Position numbers and translations under genes: made by a program. A DNA stretch of 64,000 bases. Origin: Pseudobutyrivibrio xylanivorans. GTDB taxonomy: Bacteria > Bacillota > Clostridia > Lachnospirales > Lachnospiraceae. The DNA lies in the NCBI RefSeq assembly GCF_010906925.1, contig NZ_VTVE01000002.1:124001-188000 (forward strand), in the 5' to 3' direction. The notes beneath the pieces are model-generated. The model ran no database searches. It was not told the DNA's origin and was given only the letters and a program-made list of their open reading frames with translations. Below are positions 56,928 to 64,000 of the stretch, piece by piece. Each line of letters opens with the position of its first letter. The stretch's first letter is position 1.

Positions 56928-58394
56928 CTAGAACTGATAGTAAATAAATGGATTGTAGGTTCCGTTAACCATAAATATCAGGCTTAATACAAGGATAGCA
57001 AGACACACCAAGGCATTTCCTTTTACAGCCTTCACACTCATGTGGGCCTGTACAAATCCGGCGCAGAGCATAGCAAATAATATTGCTATCACGCTGATTC
57101 CAGATAGATAGTAAAATAGATTTAATAGCTTTATTCCACCTGCAAACATTCTAGAAATGTAGATGCCTGCATCCATTATTGTGTTTGCTCTAAATACAAC
57201 CCATAGGATTGTTACGATTACAAAAATCAGGATTCGATTAAAAAATTTAATAGGATTTTTCTCAAGTATTTTTCCAAACCATAGACGCTCAAAAATCAAA
57301 AGCGATCCGTAAACTAGGCCCCATACAAGGAAGGTAAAATTGGCTCCATGCCATATTCCTGTCAAAAGAAATACTAAGAATATATTTCCACAAGTTTTCT
57401 TTATGCTGCATCGACTGCCTCCAAGAGGAATGTATACATAATCTCTAAACCAGCTGGAAAGAGAAATGTGCCAGCGTCTCCAGAATTCTCTAATGGACTC
57501 TGAACGATATGGATGATTAAAGTTTTCCTTGAAGTCGAATCCAAACATTTTACCAAGGCCAATAGCCATATCTGAGTAGCCACTGAAATCATAGTATATC
57601 TGGAATGTGTAGCAGATTGCCCCAAGCCAGGCTGTTGTAGCATCAAGATCACTCAAATCCATCTGCCAAATTCTATCTACTATCACGGCAAGTGTATTTG
57701 CAATAAGTACCTTTTTACCTAGACCAAAACAGAATCTCTTGATTCCCTCAGCAAAACCAGAGGAACTAACCACTCTATCTGTCAGCTGGCCTGCCACATC
57801 CTTGTAGTGGATAATCGGACCTGCTATAAGCTGGGGAAAGCAGGCAATATATAAGGCAAAATAAAATAGATTGCTCTGGATTTCTGCTTTATCAGTGTAC
57901 ACATCTATAACGTATGAAAGAGCCTGAAAAGTAAAAAATGAAATACCAACAGGAAGTACTATTTCTCCTATTCCAAGAGCTCCGGTACCCACACCAGAGA
58001 AAATACCACTGATTTTTTCTCCGAGAGAAAGCTTCCCACCAAAGAAAATGTTTTCAATTACCGCAATAAAAAGATTGAAATATTTAAAGAAAAAAAGTGC
58101 TCCCAAATCACATAGGATTGCAAAAAACAGACCAATCCTACGGACAACAATCCCATGTCGGGAAGCAGAGCACAAAAAACCTGCGGTCCAGTTAATCAAA
58201 ATAACTACCCCAATAAGAAGCAGATATTTCACTCCACCGAAGGCGTAGAACAATAGACTAAAGCCTAGAAGTATATAATTAGATACGATTATTTTGCGCT
58301 GAGCTCCGCAGAATGTCATCTTTGGTATACCGTAGTAGAAAAGAAGACATACTGGGAGAAAAATAGTGCAAAATATCAATGAACTAAAAACCAA
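56928..58394 (-). CDS. MBOAT O-acyltransferase (AlgI/DltB-like)
   Basis: A 488-aa membrane protein, about eleven helices, with MVFSSLIFCTIFLPV at the start, FFTFQALSYVIDVY, FWRRWHISLSSWFRDYVYIPLGG and the catalytic His in TGIWHGANFTFLVWG (about 349). It carries acetyl across the membrane for the DHHW protein downstream. Confidence 0.93.
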   Translation of the reverse strand: MVFSSLIFCTIFLPVCLLFYYGIPKMTFCGAQRKIIVSNYILLGFSLLFYAFGGVKYLLLIGVVILINWTAGFLCSASRHGIVVRRIGLFFAILCDLGALFFFKYFNLFIAVIENIFFGGKLSLGEKISGIFSGVGTGALGIGEIVLPVGISFFTFQALSYVIDVYTDKAEIQSNLFYFALYIACFPQLIAGPIIHYKDVAGQLTDRVVSSSGFAEGIKRFCFGLGKKVLIANTLAVIVDRIWQMDLSDLDATTAWLGAICYTFQIYYDFSGYSDMAIGLGKMFGFDFKENFNHPYRSESIREFWRRWHISLSSWFRDYVYIPLGGSRCSIKKTCGNIFLVFLLTGIWHGANFTFLVWGLVYGSLLIFERLWFGKILEKNPIKFFNRILIFVIVTILWVVFRANTIMDAGIYISRMFAGGIKLLNLFYYLSGISVIAILFAMLCAGFVQAHMSVKAVKGNALVCLAILVLSLIFMVNGTYNPFIYYQF

Positions 58395-58406
58395 ACCATT
58401 CTCCCT

Positions 58407-59504
58407 TTAATTTCTGATAATGAGTTTGTTTATTAGGTGTAACTTTTTAATTCCATCAATCACAAATCCACAAACTTGCGCACCTATGATTGTAATCACT
58501 GTACATAGGACTACCTTTCCAGTAAGACTAATTCCTGAAAATACCTCCTGCACAAATCTGATTGCATAGAACTGATTTAAGTAAATCAACAAACTGATTT
58601 TGCCAAACTTTGCAAAAATCGGCTTGTCAAAAATCTCATGACATGGATTGATATCAGAAAATGTAAGTATAAGTCCTATCCACATCACAAAAATAACTGG
58701 GAAACTGTACTTGGCATCCACCTCAGTGCATGCATATCTAAATACTATTAGATAGCATATTACCTCAAGCACTCCCAAAATAAATTTACCAAGTTTTGTA
58801 AAATTGTATTTGTTGAACTGTCTAGTCAGACTGTATGTGCAACAACCTAGAGCCATCTCAGAAAGACCTCTCAAGAAGCACTTGTAAAACATGCCTGTCC
58901 AGCCATCTATTCCTGCTATGCCATCATACTCATGGGCCATGTATCCAAGGACAAATAGCGCCAACAGCGGACAAATTATCTTTACAAAAATATCATAGTG
59001 TTTTCTAAGGAATGGGTAGAAAATAAAAGTAACCATGAGCCATACATCAATATACCATGTAAGCTTGTTTACCCATGTGCTATCGAAACCAAATACCTGT
59101 AAAAAGAAAATAGATGCCCAGGAATCCACCAGGTAATACCATCTATCTACCATGGTCTTTTCCAAAAAATACGCATTTACGATAATAGTAAGCATTGTCG
59201 CAAATAGATGATATGGAAAAATATTCCAAAACTTTTTCTTCATCATAAGAGCTGTCTCTGAACCAATCAGCTCAGGCTCACCCTTTGAATTCTTGGCATA
59301 TGCTGAAGAAGCAAGTAAATATCCAGAGACTATAAAGAAGAACTCCACACCAATATATCCTCTGGAGAAGAAATTAAAATCCGTATTACCTATTGGAATA
59401 ATACTATCATCTACAAATCGCTTGCAAATATGAAAGAAAAGAATCCCCAAAGCAAAAATCAAACGTAATAACTCCACCCGTCCATTTTTCTTTGTATTAT
59501 TCAT
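58407..59504 (-). CDS. Acyltransferase-3 family membrane protein
   Basis: A 365-aa protein with about ten helices. VELLRLIFALGILFFHICKRF carries the conserved His, and RGYIGVEFFFIVSGYLLA is typical of OafA-like enzymes. Second acyltransferase in this operon after the PH-domain gene (5 bases) and 12 bases before the MBOAT gene. Confidence 0.88.
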   Translation of the reverse strand: MNNTKKNGRVELLRLIFALGILFFHICKRFVDDSIIPIGNTDFNFFSRGYIGVEFFFIVSGYLLASSAYAKNSKGEPELIGSETALMMKKKFWNIFPYHLFATMLTIIVNAYFLEKTMVDRWYYLVDSWASIFFLQVFGFDSTWVNKLTWYIDVWLMVTFIFYPFLRKHYDIFVKIICPLLALFVLGYMAHEYDGIAGIDGWTGMFYKCFLRGLSEMALGCCTYSLTRQFNKYNFTKLGKFILGVLEVICYLIVFRYACTEVDAKYSFPVIFVMWIGLILTFSDINPCHEIFDKPIFAKFGKISLLIYLNQFYAIRFVQEVFSGISLTGKVVLCTVITIIGAQVCGFVIDGIKKLHLINKLIIRN

Positions 59505-59509
59505 TATTC

Positions 59510-59899
59510 TTATAAAACTCCGTCATGTAAATCATCATCGTCCATGTCGTCAGCGCCGCCCATGAACTCTCTACCTACAACACGCTTTGCCTCTCTCTGC
59601 TGTTCTACAAGAGTAGAAAGCTTTTCCTTAACATCGGCTGAATCTTTGATGTTTCTAATCTCAAACTTGCCAAGGCTCTTATCAGATGATGTAACGATAA
59701 TAGAACCCACACCAAAAATTCTCTGTCCAAGACTTCTCTTAAGCTGTAAATCCAGAATTCTATATAATCTAACCTCGTTCTGCTCGAGATTTAAAAGTCC
59801 TGTCTCTACAAAAAGTCTATCATCACTTAAGCTATATTTTGTAAAGCTAAGTGGAAGACCAAAATATCTTTTTCTATCCTGCCATAATATATTAGCCAT
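59510..59899 (-). CDS. Bacterial PH-domain protein
   Basis: A 129-aa protein with a bPH_2-like domain (about 10-90): FTKYSLSDDRLFVETGLLNLEQNEVRLYRILDLQLKRSLGQRIFGVGSIIV, then an acidic tail (GGADDMDDDDLHDG). No membrane helix. The ATG of MANILWQ has AGGAGG five bases upstream; the frame is open further but out of family. First gene of the acylation operon. Confidence 0.85.
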   Translation of the reverse strand: MANILWQDRKRYFGLPLSFTKYSLSDDRLFVETGLLNLEQNEVRLYRILDLQLKRSLGQRIFGVGSIIVTSSDKSLGKFEIRNIKDSADVKEKLSTLVEQQREAKRVVGREFMGGADDMDDDDLHDGVL

Positions 59900-59950
59900 A
59901 ACATCCTCCTTCTTATATGTATTCATTATAACCATTTTGCCCCATAAAGT

Positions 59951-59975
59951 AAAAAGAAGAGGCCCTAAGGCCTCT
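59951..59975 (-). terminator. Terminator after the GntR-ABC operon
   Basis: AGAGGCC-CTAA-GGCCTCT (59958-59975), followed on the minus strand by TCTTTTTAC. Confidence 0.85.
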
Positions 59976-59979
59976 AAAA

Positions 59980-60648
59980 TTATTCAGCTAATGAACTAAC
60001 TGAAATTTTTCTAAAAAGAATCCAATGTCCAATTAATGCTAAGGCAATCACACCAGCCATAGCTCCCCAGTATATTCCTTGACTTTGATCAGAAAAAACC
60101 ATTCCTTCTGCTATCTTACCAAGTGCATCTCTCACTGCAGGTACAAATTGTATAAGCTTTGGTAATCCTAGAAATACAACAAATATTCCTATATAGCAAA
60201 CCCAATAACCTGTTTTGCCAAATTTTATAACCAGATTTCCACAGATGGCCTCAAGCCAAGAGAAAAATGCAAATGTAAGCACTGCCAATTTAATTACCAA
60301 AAGGTACTTTCCTCCTGGCAATAATACAGCACATACTACTGCTAAGGTTGCTATCTCTATGAAATCTATTATTTTTTCAAAGATAAACGTATCTCTTCTG
60401 GTCATACCAAATAATACTGCTCTTTGAGATTCCATTGAATAATACACAATCCTAAAAAATAAACTTATGGAAAAGTAAATAGACGCGCCTCCAATGACTG
60501 CAGCATATCTAATGGAATCAAAATCTTTTCCGTCCATTGTAAAGAAGCATAGGATGATTCCAAATACCATAGCAATTAGAAATATCCCATAACTAAGCAA
60601 AATGCTATCCCTTCTCACTTCAAACATTGCTTTAAACTTTTGTCCCAT
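59980..60648 (-). CDS. ABC transporter membrane protein
   Basis: A 222-aa protein with six transmembrane helices (about 15-36, 50-70, 90-110, 118-135, 150-172, 195-215). No domain of known function. The ATG with GGGAGG upstream is chosen over one four codons earlier. Last gene of the gntR-ABC-permease-permease operon. Confidence 0.8.
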   Translation of the reverse strand: MGQKFKAMFEVRRDSILLSYGIFLIAMVFGIILCFFTMDGKDFDSIRYAAVIGGASIYFSISLFFRIVYYSMESQRAVLFGMTRRDTFIFEKIIDFIEIATLAVVCAVLLPGGKYLLVIKLAVLTFAFFSWLEAICGNLVIKFGKTGYWVCYIGIFVVFLGLPKLIQFVPAVRDALGKIAEGMVFSDQSQGIYWGAMAGVIALALIGHWILFRKISVSSLAE

Positions 60649-60663
60649 ATTTCCTCCCATCTA

Positions 60664-61311
60664 TTATCGAACCATTGCCTTGCTACAAAGTCTGTAAATG
60701 AAAATCTGTAACACAGCATAAATACCTAAAGCTATAAGTATATAAAGTAACATGGAAACGCCACCCTCTGGGAGAAAATCAAATTCATATAATCTAGAAT
60801 TAGAAATCATGCTGGCTGCTGCAGCTGATAATCCTGCTACTATAGCAATAGCAATAACCGCAATCCTACCATTCTTTCTAATCTTATGACCGATTATTCG
60901 TGCCAGCCCTGTGAATGGTAACGAACCAAACATCAGATAAACTGCTATAGGAATCATCTCTGGTGTTCCGTATATTGAGTATATTACACTGACAATTATC
61001 AATCCCATTAATATGAAAAGGATTTCTTTTACTATTGAACCCCAGAAAATATCTTTTCTTCTGCCTCCCATGGAAAGTACATTGCCATCGTACCAGTTTG
61101 GACTATAGAGAGCGTACATTGGATTTAACATTGCTATAAACAAGGCCAAAATCGACACCGCCATCCTAAATGCTATTCCAAAAGCGTCAACCTCACCTGA
61201 ATGGATAAATAAAAACTCCACAAAAATCAACGCTGATATAGCAATTGAATATCCAATGTACTGGACACTTGTTTTTAAATAATATGTTAAAGATCTAGCT
61301 GCTAAACTCAT
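60664..61311 (-). CDS. ABC transporter membrane protein
   Basis: A 215-aa protein with six predicted transmembrane helices, distantly like the permease after it. Its ATG overlaps the ATPase stop (TAATG) and AAAGGAGG lies before it. Confidence 0.8.
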   Translation of the reverse strand: MSLAARSLTYYLKTSVQYIGYSIAISALIFVEFLFIHSGEVDAFGIAFRMAVSILALFIAMLNPMYALYSPNWYDGNVLSMGGRRKDIFWGSIVKEILFILMGLIIVSVIYSIYGTPEMIPIAVYLMFGSLPFTGLARIIGHKIRKNGRIAVIAIAIVAGLSAAAASMISNSRLYEFDFLPEGGVSMLLYILIALGIYAVLQIFIYRLCSKAMVR

Positions 61312-62189
61312 TATGCCTCCTTTCTGCCATCTACACACATGGCATAGAAAAGATTCTGAAGGGATACTGGCTCAACCTGTACAGAATCAGAGAAACCGTC
61401 AACTGGTGCATCCGCAAGTACTGTAACAGCCTTGTTGCGTCCTACTGATTCTGGATGATATACCTTAAAGCCATTAACTGCCTCATCAACCTGAACATCC
61501 TCACCGCTAACTCTATATGCTCTAGCCAAAAGGTCATCTGTATTTTCCTCAAGTACAATCTCACCATTATCTATCATTATTACCTTTTCAAATAGAGAAG
61601 CTGCCTCCTCTATGATATGGGTACTGATAATAAATGTGCGACCTGTGTTAGCGTATTCTTCAATAACAAGCTTGTAAAACTGCTCTCTTGCAATTACATC
61701 AAGTCCTGCCACTGGCTCATCTAAAATTGTAATCTCAGCCTTGCTTGCAAGGGCGAGAATAATAGTTACTGCAGAAAGCATTCCCTTTGAAAGCTTGTGC
61801 ACTCTCTTTTTAACATTGAGATTGAACATCTTAATAAGCTCATCTGCATATTCCTGGTCCCAGTTCTTATAAAATGTCTTACCAAGCTTTAAATAGTCCT
61901 TTACCTTAAGTGTATTAGGTCCAAATAAAGTAACTGGTGAAATCTCTCTCGAATAACATATTCTAGAAAGGGATGCCTCGTTCTCCCATACTGGCTGACC
62001 ATCAAGTGTAATCTCACCCTCTGTAGCAGGATTCTGAGCTGTAAGAATTGATAAAAGTGTTGTCTTACCTGCTCCATTTCTACCAATCAATCCGTAGATT
62101 TTCCCCGTCTCAATATCAATATTTACATTTTTAAGAACTGTATCTTTACCATATTTTTTTACAATATTTCTTCCCGATAATGTTGCCAT
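61311..62189 (-). CDS. ABC transporter ATPase (YtrB-like)
   Basis: A 292-aa ATPase: Walker A GLIGRNGAGKTTLLSIL (about 34-50), signature LSKGMLSAVTIILALASKA (a shortened variant), Walker B ITILDEPVAGLD and H-loop STHIIEEA. The C-terminal 80 residues are an extra domain. Beside a GntR/YtrA regulator it resembles the Bacillus ytr operon, which responds to lipid-II-directed antibiotics; that role is inference. Confidence 0.9.
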   Translation of the reverse strand: MATLSGRNIVKKYGKDTVLKNVNIDIETGKIYGLIGRNGAGKTTLLSILTAQNPATEGEITLDGQPVWENEASLSRICYSREISPVTLFGPNTLKVKDYLKLGKTFYKNWDQEYADELIKMFNLNVKKRVHKLSKGMLSAVTIILALASKAEITILDEPVAGLDVIAREQFYKLVIEEYANTGRTFIISTHIIEEAASLFEKVIMIDNGEIVLEENTDDLLARAYRVSGEDVQVDEAVNGFKVYHPESVGRNKAVTVLADAPVDGFSDSVQVEPVSLQNLFYAMCVDGRKEA

Positions 62190-62205
62190 ATTTCCTCCTT
62201 TTTCC

Positions 62206-62574
62206 CTACATATCTAAATTACTATCAATCATCTTTTTAAGTTCTTCTTTGCTGATGCCTATTAATTTGGCTTCACTGATAATAGCCTTTACATAATTCT
62301 CATAGAAACTATTTCTTCTAGTCTCCTGAATGCTGTTCTTTGCTCCATCCTTTACAAACATACCTATACCTCGCTTCTTGTATAATATGTCCTTGTCCAC
62401 TAGAATATTGATTCCCTTTGCCGCAGTAGCCGGATTAATCTTATAGAACTTAGAAAGCTCTGTTGTGCTGGGCACCTGCTCTTCTTCTCTTAAAATATCC
62501 CTTAATATTTCATCCTCTATCATTTCACTAATTTGGATATAAATGGATTTATCTTCCCCAAGATTTCCTTGCAC
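62206..62574 (-). CDS. GntR-family (YtrA-type) regulator
   Basis: A 122-aa protein with a winged HTH (about 12-75, YIQISEMIEDEILRDILREEEQVPSTTELSKFYKINPATAAKGINIL) and a short helical tail, the YtrA subfamily. GTG start after AGGAGGTG. It leads the operon, whose promoter holds a perfect palindrome. Confidence 0.92.
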   Translation of the reverse strand: MQGNLGEDKSIYIQISEMIEDEILRDILREEEQVPSTTELSKFYKINPATAAKGINILVDKDILYKKRGIGMFVKDGAKNSIQETRRNSFYENYVKAIISEAKLIGISKEELKKMIDSNLDM

Positions 62575-62596
62575 CTAATCACCTCCTGAGTAAGTT

Positions 62597-62620
62597 GGTT
62601 AATTACTTGTGTAATTAACC
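62597..62620. promoter_or_regulatory. Candidate YtrA/GntR operator
   Basis: Perfect palindrome GGTTAATTAC-N4-GTAATTAACC. It overlaps the -10 box of the operon promoter, a repressor position. Confidence 0.75.
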
Positions 62621-62646
62621 ATAACACTAAAACACCTTTTTGTCAA
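62618..62646 (-). promoter_or_regulatory. Promoter of the gntR-ABC operon
   Basis: Minus-strand TTGACA (62641-62646), 17-base spacer, TATGGT (62618-62623). Confidence 0.8.
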
Positions 62647-62664
62647 ACAAACTAAAAAAATATT

Positions 62665-62696
62665 TAAAAAAAGACTCCTGCATTTCGCAGGAGTCT
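62665..62696 (-). terminator. Terminator after the phosphohexomutase gene
   Basis: AGACTCCTGC-ATTTC-GCAGGAGTCT (62672-62696 stem), followed on the minus strand by seven T. Confidence 0.92.
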
Positions 62697-62717
62697 ATCA
62701 ATAAACTATATTTTGTA

Positions 62718-64000
62718 TTACTTAAATATTGGCTTTAAAGCATCAGCAAGCTTTTCTTTCATTGCCTGTGCCTCATCAAGGTCCTTACCCTTTGTAGTAA
62801 AGTATGTCTTGATCTTAGGCTCTGTACCTGAAGGACGAACTACTACTGTACATCCATTCTCCAAGCTGTAGATAAGTACATTGGCTGATGGAAGGCCTGT
62901 CTCAGCTGTGTTCTTGTAATCTGTAACCTTTGAAATCTTGATTCCAGCAAAGTCAACTGGTGGCTTCTCACGAAGTGAGCTCATGATACCTGCCATTGTG
63001 TCCATTCCAGAAAGTCCAGGGAACTCAAAGGAATCTACCTTGTTGAGGTAACGGCCATACTCAGCATAAATCTCCTCAAGGCGCTGCTTAAGTGAGCTAC
63101 CGATGCTGCGATAGTAAGCTGCCATCTCACAGATAAGCATAGAGCCGATAACAGCATCCTTATCACGTACATATGGGCCTGCAAGATATCCGTATGATTC
63201 CTCAAATCCAAATATAAATCTATCTACCTGACCATCTGCTTCAAGACCTGCAATCTGGTCACCAATCCACTTAAATCCAGTAAGAACTGAACGAAGCTCT
63301 ACACCATAGTGCTCTGCTACAGCATCAGCAAGTGGAGTAGAAACAATTGACTTAACTGCAACTGGGTTCTTAGGCATAGTGCCCTTTTCAATACGACCTG
63401 CTGCAATGTAATCAAGAAGAAGTACACCTACTTCATTACCAGAAACAAGCTCATAGCTTCCATCTGGACACTTCATAGCGATACCAACTCTGTCTGCATC
63501 TGGGTCAGTTGCAAGCATAAGGTCTGCCCCCTCTTTCTCTGCAAGCTCAAGACCAAGCTTAAGTGCATCAAAAATCTCAGGGTTTGGATAGCTACATGTA
63601 GTGAAGTAACCATTAGGATACTCCTGCTCTGGAACTATTGTAATATCAGTAATACCAATGTCGTTAAGTACACGTGTAACTGGAACTAAGCCTGAGCCAT
63701 TAAGTGGGCTGTATACAAGCTTGAGTCCTGCTGTCTTGCAAAGGCCTGGGCGAACCTGACGCTCCTCAATAGCTGCATAGAAAGCATCCTTGCAATCATT
63801 GCCTACGAACTTGATAAGTCCCTTTTCAACACCCTCTGCAAATGAAATGACCTTTGCTCCTGTAAGTACATCTGTCTTTTGAATCTCAGCATAAACAATA
63901 GCTGCTGCATCATCAGTCATCTGACATCCATCTGGACCATATGCCTTGTAACCATTGTACTTAGCAGGGTTGTGTGATGCTGTCACCATGATACCTGCAT
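62718..64000 (-). CDS. Phosphoglucomutase/phosphomannomutase, C-terminal part
   Basis: Partial gene: the 5' end lies beyond the right edge, and about 427 C-terminal codons are seen. The active-site serine loop is at the edge (GIMVTASHNPAKYNGYK), then the metal loop ATDPDADRVGIA, the sugar-specificity loop FGFEESYGYLAG and the phosphate-binding end VVRPSGTEPKIKTY. The GFEESYG motif is that of glucose-1-phosphate/glucose-1,6-bisphosphate type enzymes. Full family length is about 560-580 residues, so about 140 are missing. Confidence 0.93.
   Translation of the reverse strand, partial: AGIMVTASHNPAKYNGYKAYGPDGCQMTDDAAAIVYAEIQKTDVLTGAKVISFAEGVEKGLIKFVGNDCKDAFYAAIEERQVRPGLCKTAGLKLVYSPLNGSGLVPVTRVLNDIGITDITIVPEQEYPNGYFTTCSYPNPEIFDALKLGLELAEKEGADLMLATDPDADRVGIAMKCPDGSYELVSGNEVGVLLLDYIAAGRIEKGTMPKNPVAVKSIVSTPLADAVAEHYGVELRSVLTGFKWIGDQIAGLEADGQVDRFIFGFEESYGYLAGPYVRDKDAVIGSMLICEMAAYYRSIGSSLKQRLEEIYAEYGRYLNKVDSFEFPGLSGMDTMAGIMSSLREKPPVDFAGIKISKVTDYKNTAETGLPSANVLIYSLENGCTVVVRPSGTEPKIKTYFTTKGKDLDEAQAMKEKLADALKPIFK

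Noticed and set aside
59544-59999. Plus-strand frame of 151 codons
   Set aside because: It is antisense to the PH-domain gene and runs through the terminator at 59958-59975.
1-64000. tRNA, rRNA, known riboswitches, prophage or conjugation genes
   Set aside because: I looked in intergenic stretches and found no cloverleaf, T-box, or other familiar riboswitch core; spacers are short and filled by promoters, terminators and the repeats listed.

Overview
The window reads as a chromosomal segment of a low-GC Firmicute, most likely a Lachnospiraceae member close to Butyrivibrio/Pseudobutyrivibrio (inferred from codon use and gene content, e.g. long-form HPF, Veg, TSCPD protein, YARHG protein, MurL/MurD pair; no rRNA or tRNA gene is present to confirm this). 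It is almost fully coding, with 61 supported genes, two of them cut by the window edges (rlmD on the left, a phosphohexomutase on the right). Most genes lie on the minus strand in short operons with strong sigma-A type promoters (several perfect 17-bp spacers) and classic hairpin/U-run terminators.

Layout. 1-3.9 kb: yhaM-rlmD, then a padR / HAAS-permease-prefix / DUF4097 regulatory operon with two candidate operator repeats around its promoter. 4-6.3 kb: a lone 758-aa protein with an N-terminal cyclic-nucleotide-binding fold. 6.4-10.8 kb: mutS2, an AAA+ ATPase and a cytidylate-kinase-like protein. 10.8-15.9 kb: livK-H-M-G-F branched-chain amino acid ABC transporter. 15.9-19.3 kb: rsuA-type pseudouridine synthase, map, a SurA-N-like exported protein, a PcsB/CwlO-like NlpC/P60 hydrolase. 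19.3-19.8 kb: non-coding, filled by two copies of a hairpin element. 19.8-25.2 kb: veg, plsC, then a MoxR-DUF58-transglutaminase operon. 25.2-30.3 kb: murF, ddl, an XRE regulator, hpf, an SDR reductase. 30.3-34.5 kb: WYL regulator, then murL-murD and a small zinc-ribbon protein. 34.5-41.6 kb: SbcCD/YhaON-like pair and a two-component phosphorelay. 41.7-46.1 kb: nadA-nadB-nadC-niaR-ung. 46.2-54.3 kb: TSCPD protein, acyltransferase, YARHG protein, AlaX-type editing protein, asparaginase, unknown, nadE, Nudix/NrtR-like, nnr. 54.4-59.9 kb: a glycan O-acylation cluster (SGNH hydrolase, DHHW/AlgX-like, MBOAT, acyltransferase-3, PH-domain protein). 60-62.6 kb: GntR (YtrA)-ABC transporter operon. 62.7 kb-end: phosphohexomutase.

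Themes. Cell-wall precursor synthesis (murF, ddl, murL, murD), wall remodelling (NlpC/P60) and glycan acylation recur. NAD metabolism is represented by de novo synthesis, amidation, repair and two different regulators. The most interesting signals are (i) a murL-murD overlap pointing to D-glutamate being made on the UDP-MurNAc peptide rather than by glutamate racemase; (ii) a family of three long, covarying stem structures at about 6.3, 14.4 and 30.2 kb that share sequence and internal loops; (iii) a separate family of small terminal-inverted-repeat elements at 19.3-19.7 and 31.4 kb; and (iv) a large orphan protein with a non-canonical cyclic-nucleotide-binding domain. No transposase, phage gene or CRISPR array was seen.
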